Assembly (NCBI GenBank): GCA_016699575.1
Contig: CP064979.1
Location: 3,100,001 to 3,164,000, forward strand
Length of the DNA: 64,000 bases
From: Flavobacteriales bacterium
GTDB lineage: Bacteria > Bacteroidota > Bacteroidia > Flavobacteriales_F > PHOS-HE28
Reading direction: 5' to 3'
A model generated the notes under the pieces. It was not told where the DNA came from and did no database searches. It worked only from the letters and a program-made list of their open reading frames with translations. Below, in pieces: positions 54,861 to 63,342 of the stretch (positions are counted from its first letter, which is position 1; every line of letters begins with the position of its first letter). The position numbers and the translations under genes are program-made.

Positions 54861-55648
54861 CAGTAGCGCAGCCTGAAGTGCTGGGGTGCTTGTTCGCTGC
54901 GGACGAAAGCGAGCCCCATGTCGAAGAGGTCGATGGTGACATGGATGCGGTCATCGGCCTTCACGCTTTCCCACGCTTCCTCCATGCCGCGGCTCCAATG
55001 GATATCGTCGAAGATGAAGACCGTGCCTTCGTGGGCCTTGTTCATCAGCATCCCGAAGTACTCCAGCGTGGGCTCTTTCGCATGATGACCATCAATGTAA
55101 GCCATGTCCACGGCATCCACCCGCTTGAGCACTTCGGGCAAACGGCCCTTGAAGCTGCCCAGGTGTGCGTGCACGTTGCGCTGCTTGAGCCGGTCGATAT
55201 TATGCTGTGCGATGCGCAACGTCCGTGGGCATCCCTCGATGGTGTGCACTTCAGCATCGGGTGCGCCGTTGGCCAAGTACAGCGTGCTTATCCCGAAGCT
55301 CGTTCCGAGTTCCACGATGTTCGATGGCGCGAAGTGACGGGCCAGCCTGTAGAGCAGTTGGGCTTGGCGTTCCGGTTTCAGTGCGGTGCTGGCGATATCG
55401 CTCACAGCGCGTGCATTGTTGGTCAGCGCGCGAGAACCGGCGCCGAGGTCGTTCACACGAATGGTCTGGTCACTGTCCAGCAACTCTTCGCGCAACACTT
55501 CGATCGTGCCGAAGACGGCGGGCTCATCCTGTGCGCGCAGCACACGGTCGCTCAGGTCGTATACGAACGGGCTGTGCACGCCGTGCCGAGAGCGGGCCTT
55601 TACCAAATGGTTCAGCCAGCTTCCAACACGTTGCAGGTCCGTCATCAT
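54860..55648 (-). CDS. Class I SAM-dependent O-methyltransferase-like protein
   Basis: 262 residues from the ATG at 55648. The SAM-binding core is visible as NIVELGTSFGISTLYLANGA, then VHTIEGCPRTLRIAQHNI, VDMAYIDGHHAKEPTLEYFG and FIFDDIHWSRGMEEAWE, the pattern of the methyltransferase_24/O-methyltransferase group. The N-terminal 60 residues (VKARSRHGVHSPFVYDLSDR) are a feature of a Bacteroidota subgroup. The substrate is unknown. It lies between the carotenoid cluster and the cobalamin gene on the same strand. Confidence 0.86.
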   Translation of the reverse strand: MMTDLQRVGSWLNHLVKARSRHGVHSPFVYDLSDRVLRAQDEPAVFGTIEVLREELLDSDQTIRVNDLGAGSRALTNNARAVSDIASTALKPERQAQLLYRLARHFAPSNIVELGTSFGISTLYLANGAPDAEVHTIEGCPRTLRIAQHNIDRLKQRNVHAHLGSFKGRLPEVLKRVDAVDMAYIDGHHAKEPTLEYFGMLMNKAHEGTVFIFDDIHWSRGMEEAWESVKADDRIHVTIDLFDMGLAFVRSEQAPQHFRLRY

Positions 55649-55723
55649 CAGCGTTCGCTTCCGTCGGCCGAATTTACCGGTGCAGTGTGATCCCACCGTT
55701 CACCGGTCTTGTTGCTGTTCACA

Positions 55724-56416
55724 CTATGCCGTGGAAGCCTTGCGCGTGCGCACCATCTCGAAGAACGTGACGGCCATCAACTGCATGAGCAGCCCGTACG
55801 TCGTGTCCTCGATGGGGATGGTGAGGATGCGGATGCCGAGGTTCTCCGCACCATTGTACCACACCACCTCTTCGGCAACGCCCGTCCCCGTAAGGATGCC
55901 GTTCACGATAATGAAGGGGATGAGCAGCACCAGGTAAGCGAAGTAGAAGCGACCAAGCCATAAGGGCTTCATCACCAACGCCACGAACAGCATGAACGCA
56001 GCACACAACAACAGCGTGGTGGAGGTGTATGCGCGATCCAGGTTGAGCAGGCCGATGCCGATGAGCAACGCTCCCAACGCGATGGAAATGCTGCGCGCAT
56101 GCGGCCCAAGCATGTCGCGCTTCACTTGCAGGTTCAGGCAGTGGTACGTGAAGAGGCAGCAGTAAGGGATGCAGATGAAGAAGCCCCATTCCTCCAGCGG
56201 AAGGCCAAGGAGCTTTGTGTCCCAGACATGCTGTTCATTGAAGCGCCACACGCCGTTCGCCGTGAAGAACATGTCCCACGGGATGAACAAGCCCATCATG
56301 GCCACGATCCCTACGGCCGCCGCTTTCCATTCCCGATGGAACCTGGTGCGGGGGTGGAAACTGAAGATGAGCGGGAAGAGAACGCTCAACAGGTTGACCC
56401 ACGCGTAGGTGCTCAT
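55724..56416 (-). CDS. Lycopene cyclase, CrtYcd-type single chain
   Basis: 230 residues from the ATG at 56416. The protein is two fused copies of the heterodimeric lycopene-cyclase domain: six to seven membrane helices with the paired acidic motifs LPLEEWGFFICIPYC and TIPIEDTTYGLLM at equivalent positions. It closes the psi ends of lycopene to beta-carotene. The flavin-type CrtY is absent from the cluster. The gene ends the operon, 4 nt after crtZ. Confidence 0.88.
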   Translation of the reverse strand: MSTYAWVNLLSVLFPLIFSFHPRTRFHREWKAAAVGIVAMMGLFIPWDMFFTANGVWRFNEQHVWDTKLLGLPLEEWGFFICIPYCCLFTYHCLNLQVKRDMLGPHARSISIALGALLIGIGLLNLDRAYTSTTLLLCAAFMLFVALVMKPLWLGRFYFAYLVLLIPFIIVNGILTGTGVAEEVVWYNGAENLGIRILTIPIEDTTYGLLMQLMAVTFFEMVRTRKASTA

Positions 56417-56420
56417 GCCA

Positions 56421-56903
56421 TCAACCAGCTTGCGACCGCAGCATCCTCGCGGCCTCACGGAAGAACTTCAACGGCACCCACAACATGCCGAAGCACTCGC
56501 CGTCCTCCTTGCCCAAGTGCTTATGATGGGCCTTGTGTGCGCGACGAAGACCGAGGAAGTAAGCGCTCTTGCTATTGCGCAACCATTTGATGCGTTGGTG
56601 GATGAAGACCTCGTGCACCAGGAAGTAAGCGATGCCGTAAAGCAGGATGCCCAAGCCGATCCACAACCAAGGCGTATGCAGGCCAAGCACCGTGCCCACG
56701 ATGAACAGCACCATGCTCGGCACGGCGAAGATCAGGAAGAAGGTGTCGTTCCGTTCCAGGAAGCCGTAGTGGTCCTTTTTGTGGTGATCGCGGTGCAGGC
56801 TCCACAGGAAACCGTGCATGACATACTTGTGCGTGGCCCAAGCCACCCCTTCCATCAGAACGAAGGTGCAGGCAACGATCCCGATGATGGCCCAGATGCT
56901 CAT
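56421..56903 (-). CDS. crtZ: Beta-carotene hydroxylase, CrtZ-type
   Basis: 160 residues. It is an integral-membrane di-iron hydroxylase adding 3-OH to beta-ionone rings (to zeaxanthin). The histidine boxes are in order: THKYVMHGFLW, LHRDHHKKDH, HEVFIHQRIKW and HKAHHKHLGKEDGECFGM. Four hydrophobic segments are seen. The ATG overlaps the stop of the SRPBCC gene (ATGA). With the cyclase next to it, the end product predicted for the cluster is zeaxanthin or a derivative. Confidence 0.92.
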   Translation of the reverse strand: MSIWAIIGIVACTFVLMEGVAWATHKYVMHGFLWSLHRDHHKKDHYGFLERNDTFFLIFAVPSMVLFIVGTVLGLHTPWLWIGLGILLYGIAYFLVHEVFIHQRIKWLRNSKSAYFLGLRRAHKAHHKHLGKEDGECFGMLWVPLKFFREAARMLRSQAG

Positions 56904-57370
56904 GCCGCTTGTGTGCCGAAGATGTGTTCCAAAGCCGTCTTCCGGTAGTCGAAGATCGCCTCCACCTTCCGCTTGACCAAAACCACGTGCGCCAAGGCTC
57001 CCAAGGGTCCCAAGGGCAGTGCATATTCCACCTTGTCGTGCACCAGTGTGCCTGCATCCTTCGGGGTGAAGGTGTGCGTGTGGCGCCAGAGCGCGTATGG
57101 GCCCTTGCTCTGCTCATCGGTGAACGAACGGGGTTCGTCCACCTCGGAGATCAATGTCTCCCATTGCAGCGGGATGCCGAAGAGCGGTCTTACCGTGTAG
57201 CGGATGCGCTGGCCTTTGAACACAGGCTCATCGTTGAACGGCGGATGGATCACGAAACGCATTTCAGGCGGCGTGATGCGGCCCAGATCGCGTGGTGAAC
57301 TGAAGAACGACCAAGCCTCCGATGGCGGGACCGGCAGCCATTGCTCCCGCTCCAGCACATGGATGCGCAT
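56900..57370 (-). CDS. SRPBCC-family protein (polyketide cyclase-like fold)
   Basis: 156 residues from the ATG at 57370. The START-like fold is recognisable: VLEREQWLPVPPSEAWSFFS, then LGRITPPEMRFVIHPP, RIRYTVRPLFGIPLQWETLI, DKVEYALPLGPLGALAHVV and FDYRKTALEHIFG. SRPBCC genes are a constant member of Bacteroidota carotenoid clusters; they may bind a hydrophobic ligand or pigment, but no reaction is established. The start shares one base with the stop of the 54-codon gene. Confidence 0.88.
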   Translation of the reverse strand: MRIHVLEREQWLPVPPSEAWSFFSSPRDLGRITPPEMRFVIHPPFNDEPVFKGQRIRYTVRPLFGIPLQWETLISEVDEPRSFTDEQSKGPYALWRHTHTFTPKDAGTLVHDKVEYALPLGPLGALAHVVLVKRKVEAIFDYRKTALEHIFGTQAA

Positions 57371-57534
57371 CAACCGATGATCTCTGCCTTCGGATACTTC
57401 TTCTTCCAGGCCTCGAAGATCTTCATGTTGCTTACCGTAATGATGGTGCGCGCGTCCAAGCGCACTTTCAACCCCTTCGGACCCTTGCGCACCGGTTCGG
57501 TGAGGATCGGATTCTTCTTCTTCTTGCTTCCCAT
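57370..57534 (-). CDS. Small basic protein (54 aa) in the carotenoid operon
   Basis: 54 residues, no named family. It begins MGSKKKKNPILTEPVRKGPK and ends in a compact motif (VRLDARTIITVSNMKIFEAW, then KKKYPKAEIIG). It overlaps the SRPBCC start by 1 nt and follows the photolyase stop by 5 nt, so it is translated as part of the operon. The strong Lys/Arg content suggests nucleic-acid or acidic-lipid binding; that is inference. The tight junctions on both sides and normal codon use argue that it is real. Confidence 0.75.
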   Translation of the reverse strand: MGSKKKKNPILTEPVRKGPKGLKVRLDARTIITVSNMKIFEAWKKKYPKAEIIG

Positions 57535-57539
57535 GGGGG

Positions 57540-58886
57540 TCAAATGAACAATTGTGGCTGGGATATGGAAGCGCCGTTCGTGGATGCGAGGCCTTTCTTA
57601 TAAACATCCAATGCTCTTTTCCGGGCAAAGTCGTGATCCACAATGGGTTCCGGGTAGTCGGGAGAACCCAGCTCGGGCACCCAACGCTTGATGTAGGCCA
57701 GCTTCGGGTCGAACCGCTCGGTTTGGGCGGCCGGACTGAAGACACGGAAGTACGGGGCAGCGTCGCATCCGCTACCGCTGGCCCATTGCCAGTTGCCATT
57801 GTTGCTGCTGAGTTCATAGTCCAAGAGCTTTTTGGCGAAGTAGGCCTCGCCCCAGCGCCAGTCGATGAGCAGATGCTTGGTAAGGAAGCTGGCGGTGATC
57901 ATCCGGACGCGGTTGTGCATGAGGCCCGCGGTGTTCAGCTCGCGCATACCGGCATCAACGATCGGATAGCCCGTGCGGCCTTCGCACCACGCCGAGAACT
58001 CCGCTGCACTGTTCCGCCAAGCGATGTTGTCGTAGGCTGGTTTGAACGCTTTGGTCACTACGCGCGGGAAGTGCCAGAGGATCTGCATGAAGAACTCCCG
58101 CCAGATGAGCTCGTTGGCGAAGGCAGGACTGCTGCTCCAGCACGCCCTCAGCACTTCACGCACGCTCACCGTCCCGAACCGCAGATGAGTGCTCAACCGG
58201 CTGGTGCCCTCAACTGCTGGGAGGTTGCGCCGGTCGGAGTAGTTCCGCAACAGGTCCACATCAAAACGTGCCGCGGGTTCGGCGAGGTCGGTACGAATGA
58301 AGCCGATCTCCTCCCAGGATGGCAGGGGCTCCGGAGCGCATTGGTGCAGCTTGTCCAGCACCTTTTCGCTCAAGAAGGGCTCCAGCAGGTTCGGATGGAA
58401 GTGCGCCCGCCACTTGCGCATGTATGGCGTGAAGACCGTGTACGGAAGGCCATCGTCCTTGAGCACCTCGCCGCGCTCGAATACCGATTGGTCCTTGTGG
58501 TGGTGGAATAGGATGCCGCGTTCCGCAAGGAGACGTGCTATGCGTTCATCGCGTTGAACGGCGTATGCTTCGTGGTCGCGGTTGGTGTGCACCACTTTCA
58601 CATCGAAGCGCTCCAGGATCCTAAGCCAAGCTTCCTCCGGAGTGCCCACGTCTACGAGTAGCGTGCTGCCCTTCGCTTCCAGCTGTTGCTTCAATCGCAC
58701 CAAATGCCGGTGGATGAAGTCCACCCTGCGGTCGTGCTTGTCCGTGAGTTCGTCAAGGATCTCCGTGTCGAAGATGAAGACCGCGAGCGTGGGTGCGCCG
58801 GATCGTAGCGCGTGCCAAAGCGCATGGTTGTCGTTCAGCCGCAGGTCGCGGCGGAACCAGTGCACCGATACCGCGGGCTTGCTCAT
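57540..58886 (-). CDS. Deoxyribodipyrimidine photolyase / cryptochrome family
   Basis: 448 residues from the ATG at 58886. Light-driven repair of pyrimidine dimers. The N-terminal photolyase domain has HWFRRDLRLNDNHALWHALR; the FAD domain shows TRLSTHLRFGTVSVREVL-like sequence, WREFFMQILWHF, GYPIVDAGMRELN, HNRVRMITASFLTKHL and NNGNWQWASGSGCDA. It looks like a class I-type CPD photolyase; a cryptochrome role cannot be excluded. It overlaps idi by 4 nt and lies inside the carotenoid operon, linking pigment and repair to light. Confidence 0.93.
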   Translation of the reverse strand: MSKPAVSVHWFRRDLRLNDNHALWHALRSGAPTLAVFIFDTEILDELTDKHDRRVDFIHRHLVRLKQQLEAKGSTLLVDVGTPEEAWLRILERFDVKVVHTNRDHEAYAVQRDERIARLLAERGILFHHHKDQSVFERGEVLKDDGLPYTVFTPYMRKWRAHFHPNLLEPFLSEKVLDKLHQCAPEPLPSWEEIGFIRTDLAEPAARFDVDLLRNYSDRRNLPAVEGTSRLSTHLRFGTVSVREVLRACWSSSPAFANELIWREFFMQILWHFPRVVTKAFKPAYDNIAWRNSAAEFSAWCEGRTGYPIVDAGMRELNTAGLMHNRVRMITASFLTKHLLIDWRWGEAYFAKKLLDYELSSNNGNWQWASGSGCDAAPYFRVFSPAAQTERFDPKLAYIKRWVPELGSPDYPEPIVDHDFARKRALDVYKKGLASTNGASISQPQLFI

Positions 58887-59416
58887 GCGGCGTTGGCGAG
58901 GTGGAGCATCACCTGTGGAAAGCAGGCCCGCAGCCACGGGGTGAAGAGCGCCGGTGTTGCGCGGATCTCGTTCAACAACGCAGCGGGTTCAACCCAGCGC
59001 CATTCCGAAGCTTCGTTGGGATCGGGCTGCGGTTCGATGTCGGTGAAGCCGAAGAAGACGTGGTCGAATTCGTGCTCGGTGAGACCGTTGCCCACATCGG
59101 CCTTGTAGGTGAAATCGAATTGCGGACGCAGAGTGCAGGATATGCCCATTTCCTCGCCCAAACGGCGCCAGGCCGCATCAGTGACGTGTTCGCCGGGCCG
59201 TGGGTGCCCGCAGCAGGTGTTGCTCCACTGACCGCCGCTGTGGTACTTGCCTTCTGCGCGGCGCTGCATCAACAGCTGGCCCTTGCTGTCGAACACGAAC
59301 ACGCTGAAGGCCCGGTGCAACCTGCCCGATCTGTGCGCTTCAAGCTTGTCCATGGTGCCGATGGCGCGATCATGCTCATCCACCAGCACCAACAGCTCGT
59401 GTTGTTCCTTGTTCAT
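58883..59416 (-). CDS. idi: Isopentenyl-diphosphate delta-isomerase, type I
   Basis: 177 residues. It interconverts IPP and DMAPP, feeding isoprenoid and carotenoid synthesis. Nudix-like fold with LVDEHDRAIGTMDKLEAH, GGQWSNTCCGHPRPGE (catalytic Cys), RRLGEEMGI and the acidic EHEFDHVFFG. Both ends are coupled: the start overlaps the crtB stop by one base and the stop overlaps the photolyase start by four. The type I enzyme is usual in this phylum. Confidence 0.95.
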   Translation of the reverse strand: MNKEQHELLVLVDEHDRAIGTMDKLEAHRSGRLHRAFSVFVFDSKGQLLMQRRAEGKYHSGGQWSNTCCGHPRPGEHVTDAAWRRLGEEMGISCTLRPQFDFTYKADVGNGLTEHEFDHVFFGFTDIEPQPDPNEASEWRWVEPAALLNEIRATPALFTPWLRACFPQVMLHLANAA

Positions 59417-60258
59417 CAGAGGACGCCGATGCTATGGCGCAAGTAGCTCCGCATCAGCAGCGACGCTTTTATCGCGTTCGGCACACTGATCCGCTCCGCC
59501 AGGATGCGTTCGCTGGGAAGTGAACGGATACGCTCGTGAAGCGCTTTGTAATAGCGGTAAGCCACATAGACCCCGAAGCGCGCACCACGAGGAAGTTCCT
59601 TGATCCCCTTGAAGGCTTCCTCGAAATCCTCATCGATGGACCGTTCGATCGCACGTTTGGCGGTCGTGTCCAGCTTGCTGACGTCCAAGCCGGGGAAGTA
59701 CGTGCGGCCCAGGTTCTGATGGTCGTGTTGCAGGTCGCGCAGGAAGTTCACTTTCTGGAACGCTGCACCCAGCCGCATCGCGGAAGGCTTCAGGCGTTGG
59801 AACTCCGCGTCGTCACCTTCGCAGAAAACACGCAGGCACATCAAGCCAACGACTTCCGCGCTGCCGAGTATGTACTCCTCGAACGAGGGTTGATCGTGAG
59901 AGCCTTGGTCGAGGTCCATGGCCATGCTGTGAAGGAAGGCCTCGATACTGCTGTGGTCGATGTTGTACTTCCGCACCGTCGCTTGGAAGCTGTGGAGGAT
60001 CGGGTTCAAGCTGATGCCCTCTTCGATCGCCCGCCAGGTCTCAGTGGTGAAACGCTCAAGCAGTGCGCGCTTATCGTGGCCGTGGAAGGTGTCCACGATC
60101 TCGTCAGCAAAACGCACGAACCCGTAGATGGAGTGGATGGGCGCGCGGAACCGTTTGTGCAGCGACCGAACGCCCAGCCCGAACGAGGTGCTGTAGCTGA
60201 AGGTGGTCGCTGTGCTCGCCTTCAAGCAAACGGAGTCGTAGAGGGCAAGGCTCGTCAT
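59416..60258 (-). CDS. crtB: Phytoene synthase
   Basis: 280 residues from the ATG at 60258; the open frame continues upstream without family residues. CrtB condenses two GGPP to phytoene. The aspartate-rich motifs are FVRFADEIVDTF (first) and NFLRDLQHDHQNLGRTYFP (second), with AEVVGLMCLRVF between. The start codon overlaps the crtI stop by ATGA. Confidence 0.95.
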   Translation of the reverse strand: MTSLALYDSVCLKASTATTFSYSTSFGLGVRSLHKRFRAPIHSIYGFVRFADEIVDTFHGHDKRALLERFTTETWRAIEEGISLNPILHSFQATVRKYNIDHSSIEAFLHSMAMDLDQGSHDQPSFEEYILGSAEVVGLMCLRVFCEGDDAEFQRLKPSAMRLGAAFQKVNFLRDLQHDHQNLGRTYFPGLDVSKLDTTAKRAIERSIDEDFEEAFKGIKELPRGARFGVYVAYRYYKALHERIRSLPSERILAERISVPNAIKASLLMRSYLRHSIGVL

Positions 60259-61739
60259 GCGTGCGAAAGTTGAAGGTCCTTGGCGATGAGGTCGGCAACC
60301 ACCTGGCCGCTGATCAACGAAGGCGGAACGCCTGGTCCAGGAACGGTAAGCTGTCCGGCGAAGTACAGACCGGCCACGCGCTTGCTTTTCATACTCGGCT
60401 TCAGGACGGCGGTTTGTTTCAGCGTGTTCGCAAGGCCGTACGCATTGCCGCGGTAGGAGTTGTAGTCGCTCACGAAATCGTTGATGCAATAACTGCGCTC
60501 GACCACGATGTGTTCCGCAATGGCGACGCCGGTGACGGTAGCGAGCTTGCGGAGCACCATGGCCTTGTAATGCTCGCGCACCTTGGGCGTATCGCTCAAC
60601 CCTACCGCTATGGGGATCAACACGAACAGGTTTTCTTTTCCGGGCGGGGCGACGCTCGGATCGGTAATGCTCGGGCAGCAGACGTACATCAACGGTTTGC
60701 TGGGCCATTGCGGATCCGTGTAGATCTCGTGGCTGTGCTGGTCCAGCGCTTCGTCGAAGAAGAGGTTGTGGTGAAGCACCCCGGGCAACCGCCGGTCAAT
60801 GCCGAAGTAGAAGATCAAGGAACTCGGGGCCATGGCCCTGGTCTGCCAATAGGCCTCGGTGTGATCCCGTTGAGGATCGGCCAGCAGGTCGGCCTCGACG
60901 TGGTGGTAGTCGGCGGCTGCCACGACCACATCGGCATGCAGTTCCTCTCCGCCTACTTTCACGCCGACCGCTTGACCGTCCTTTACAACGATCCCGTTCA
61001 CGGGGGAATTGAATTTGAAGCGCACGCCTTGGTCCTCGGCCACCCGCACCATGGCGTCCACTAACCGGCCCATTCCACCCATAGGATACCAGGTGCCCAG
61101 TGCCATGTCCGCGTGGTTCATGAGGCTGTAGAGTGCAGGCGTGTTCTGGGGTGCGGCACCTAGGAAAAGAACAGGGAATTCCAACAGCATCCGCAGGCGT
61201 TCGTCCTTGAAGTGCTTCTTTACATGACTGCGCAGGCTCTTGAACACTGAGCTGCTCAGCAAGCCGGAAACAACGCGCCATTTGGCGTATTCCATCCACG
61301 ACAGCGCGGGCTTGCGCACCAGGTCGTTCATGCCCAGCTCGTACTTCAGGCGGGCTTCCGCCAGGAATTTGTCCAGCGCAACCCCGGCACCCGGCTCGAT
61401 GCGCTCGAACATGTCATGGAGCGCATCCACCCCTGCGGGGATCTTCCAGACGGTCTTCCGGTCGAAGACGACTTGGTAGCTGGGGTCCAAACGGCGCAGG
61501 TCATACAGGTCTTCAACACGTTTGCCGAACGTGCCGAAGTACTCTTCGAAGATCTCCGGCATCCAATACCAACTAGGACCGAGGTCGAAGACGAAGCCTT
61601 GTTCGCGCCAAACACGGGCCCGCCCACCGGCACTTTCGTTCTTCTCGATCACCGTTACAGAGAACCCCTTCCGCGCAAGCGAGGCTGCTGCGGATAGTCC
61701 GGCGAACCCGGCACCAATGACGATGGCTGTGCGTGCCAT
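60255..61739 (-). CDS. crtI: Phytoene desaturase
   Basis: 494 residues. CrtI desaturates phytoene to lycopene with FAD. The N-terminal dinucleotide motif is AIVIGAGFAGLSAAASLARK, followed by VIEKNESAGGRARVW and LGPSWYWMPEIFE; the C-terminal FAD motif is LYFAGQLTVPGPGVPPSLIS. It is the first gene of the minus-strand operon crtI-crtB-idi-phr-small gene-SRPBCC-crtZ-cyclase. A palindrome at 61794-61810 lies 54 nt before its start. Confidence 0.95.
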   Translation of the reverse strand: MARTAIVIGAGFAGLSAAASLARKGFSVTVIEKNESAGGRARVWREQGFVFDLGPSWYWMPEIFEEYFGTFGKRVEDLYDLRRLDPSYQVVFDRKTVWKIPAGVDALHDMFERIEPGAGVALDKFLAEARLKYELGMNDLVRKPALSWMEYAKWRVVSGLLSSSVFKSLRSHVKKHFKDERLRMLLEFPVLFLGAAPQNTPALYSLMNHADMALGTWYPMGGMGRLVDAMVRVAEDQGVRFKFNSPVNGIVVKDGQAVGVKVGGEELHADVVVAAADYHHVEADLLADPQRDHTEAYWQTRAMAPSSLIFYFGIDRRLPGVLHHNLFFDEALDQHSHEIYTDPQWPSKPLMYVCCPSITDPSVAPPGKENLFVLIPIAVGLSDTPKVREHYKAMVLRKLATVTGVAIAEHIVVERSYCINDFVSDYNSYRGNAYGLANTLKQTAVLKPSMKSKRVAGLYFAGQLTVPGPGVPPSLISGQVVADLIAKDLQLSHA

Positions 61740-61793
61740 GAATGTGACAACGAGGATACGAGGGCGAAGATGAAGATTATGTCCAACAGAACA

Positions 61794-61810
61794 TGTTAAA
61801 AGATTAAACA
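61794..61810 (-). promoter_or_regulatory. Palindrome in the carotenoid operon promoter
   Basis: On the minus strand TGTTTAATCTTTTAACA, an imperfect inverted repeat (TGTTTAA / TTTAACA) 54 nt before the crtI ATG. A TAATCTTC box is a candidate -7 element about 20 nt further downstream, so the palindrome sits around the -33 position, where a MerR-type (CarH/LitR-like) light regulator could bind. No regulator gene is in the window; this is inference. Confidence 0.4.
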
Positions 61811-61814
61811 GAAT

Positions 61815-62963
61815 TCAATCAGCTTGCTTATCCCTGGCTTCGATCATGAGCGCGACGATGACCAGTGCCACGTTGGCCAAGCCAAGCAGACCCCAAGCGT
61901 TCACCCGATCAGAAAGATCGTGGCCAAGGAGGTCGCTGCTGTTTGCGCCGTGGGCCAGAGCGACCAGGATCAACAACACCACGACCGGCCAAGAGAGCGT
62001 GCGGATGCGGTGCAGCACGAACATGAACAACGGTAGCGCGAGCAGGAAGTGCTGCGTGTCGGTGATGACCAGGTTGGGGATGAGCGCAAGGGCGCCGAAG
62101 TGCAGGAGGTAGTGCTGTGCATATGCGCTGTTGCTGCGCCAACGCCAAGCCAGCACAACGATCCCCAAGACCGCCACACCGATAATGCTGAGCTGCAAGC
62201 CCGCGCTGTCGGGAACACCAGCGATCCGCGACACGATAGAAGCGATGGTGTTGCCGCTGGTCAGGTAGTCGCCGTGCGCGGACATGCTCATGAGCCATTC
62301 GCGGTGAAGGGAGATCGCCTTTCCCGGACCAAGCATGGACGGGACGAGCAACATTCCACAACCCGCCACCACCGCCGCACGCACAATGTGCCACCGACCA
62401 TGCACTAGATATGGCAGTGCAACCAGCCCGAGATAGGGCTTCACCATGAAGAGCAAAGCCATTGCAGCTCCTGCCATCCAAGGCTTCGCTGTGCGCCATC
62501 GAAGGGCCAGCGTGGCCAACAACAACAAGGGCAGATTGATGTTGCCCAAGTGCAGCTCGCGCACAACGTGATTGCCGATGCACAACAGCGCCAAGCACAA
62601 CAGCGCATTGTCGTTCAGACGGGGCTCGATGGGTAGCTCGAGCAGGATGCGGTGCAGTTGCAGCAGCACGGCCACCAGTGCAAGCGAAATGCACACGAAC
62701 CAGATGATGCTCGCCACCTCGAACGGCAGCGCAGCCAACGGGGTGAAGAGCAACGCAACGAACGGCGAGTACTTGTAGTACCCGGTGGATTCCCCGAATG
62801 GCACTCCATACACGGCCTTGCCGGTGAGCAGCGCATCGGCTGCGCCCCAATAGACCTTGAAGTCGCTGAGCCAGAACCGCCCGTTGATGTGTTCCAATGC
62901 GAACATCAACACGATGAACGCCGAGGTCAGCAGAATGAATGGACGGTAGGGGCGGAGGCTCAC
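61815..62963 (-). CDS. Polytopic membrane protein, GT87/DUF2029-like glycosyltransferase
   Basis: 382 residues with about nine to ten hydrophobic helices. SDFKVYWGAADALLTGKAVYG near the N-terminus and GYYKYSPFVALLFTPLAALP match the DUF2029/GT87 group of polyprenyl-phosphate-dependent mannosyltransferases; the acidic DFKVYWGA loop holds the likely catalytic Asp. The acceptor is unknown, probably a cell-surface glycan or glycolipid. It lies upstream of the crt operon on the same strand with a 75-nt gap containing the palindrome, so it is probably a separate transcript. Confidence 0.83.
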   Translation of the reverse strand: MSLRPYRPFILLTSAFIVLMFALEHINGRFWLSDFKVYWGAADALLTGKAVYGVPFGESTGYYKYSPFVALLFTPLAALPFEVASIIWFVCISLALVAVLLQLHRILLELPIEPRLNDNALLCLALLCIGNHVVRELHLGNINLPLLLLATLALRWRTAKPWMAGAAMALLFMVKPYLGLVALPYLVHGRWHIVRAAVVAGCGMLLVPSMLGPGKAISLHREWLMSMSAHGDYLTSGNTIASIVSRIAGVPDSAGLQLSIIGVAVLGIVVLAWRWRSNSAYAQHYLLHFGALALIPNLVITDTQHFLLALPLFMFVLHRIRTLSWPVVVLLILVALAHGANSSDLLGHDLSDRVNAWGLLGLANVALVIVALMIEARDKQAD

Positions 62964-62998
62964 GGTCCGAAGGTGATCAGCGCGAAGCGACCAGCAAC

Positions 62999-63028
62999 AA
63001 AAAAAGCCCCGGCAGGAACCGGGGCTTG
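62999..63028 (-). terminator. Terminator at the end of the tRNA-Val / GIY-YIG locus
   Basis: On the minus strand AAGCCCCGG, loop TTCCTG, CCGGGGCTT, then a run of seven T's. It ends transcription coming from the tRNA locus before the GT87 gene start at 62963. Confidence 0.88.
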
Positions 63029-63030
63029 GT

Positions 63031-63085
63031 GGGACGTACTGGATCCGGACCAGTGACCTTCCCGCCTATGAGGCGGGACGCTCTG
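63031..63085 (-). pseudogene. tRNA-Val remnant 1 (3' half with hairpin in place of the anticodon arm)
   Basis: It matches the intact tRNA-Val (63744-63818) in the acceptor 3' strand, T-stem and part of the D arm, but the T-loop TTCGAAT is changed to TCCGGAT and the anticodon arm is replaced by the palindrome CCCGCCTATGAGGCGGG (63061-63077). The 5' acceptor strand and most of the D arm are missing. It cannot fold as a functional tRNA. The GIY-YIG reading frame ends inside it. Confidence 0.8.
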
Positions 63086-63332
63086 GACCGCTGGCGCAAA
63101 GGGTTTGCAACCTGACCCGGGATTTCCAGTTCTTGATCTCGCGCTCTCTGCGCATGGCGGCGCTCTTATTGGGATGATGCTCTTGGTAGACAACCTCCCA
63201 GTCCTTGGCACGGCCGGTCCATGCCTTGTGGTTGCCAAGGTGTTTCTGAAGTCGTTCGGCTACTGAATGCTCAGTATGCCCGATATAGTAGCGGTCGAGC
63301 TGCTGTGAGAACAGAATGTAGAGCCAAGCCAT
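63066..63332 (-). CDS. GIY-YIG nuclease, copy 1, C-terminus encoded by a tRNA remnant
   Basis: 88 residues from the ATG at 63332. The GIY-YIG domain is seen as WLYILFSQQL, DRYYIGHTEHSVAERLQKHL (YIG, Arg, His), WEVVYQEHHP and AAMRREREIKNWKSR with the metal-ligand Glu. The last residues, SGPERPAS, are translated from tRNA-Val remnant and hairpin sequence. Single-domain proteins of this kind have no proven role; the repeated association with tRNA sequence suggests a homing-type function. It is of a different subgroup from the gene at 13020-13322. Confidence 0.86.
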   Translation of the reverse strand: MAWLYILFSQQLDRYYIGHTEHSVAERLQKHLGNHKAWTGRAKDWEVVYQEHHPNKSAAMRREREIKNWKSRVRLQTLCASGPERPAS

Positions 63333-63342
63333 GGCCACCCGC

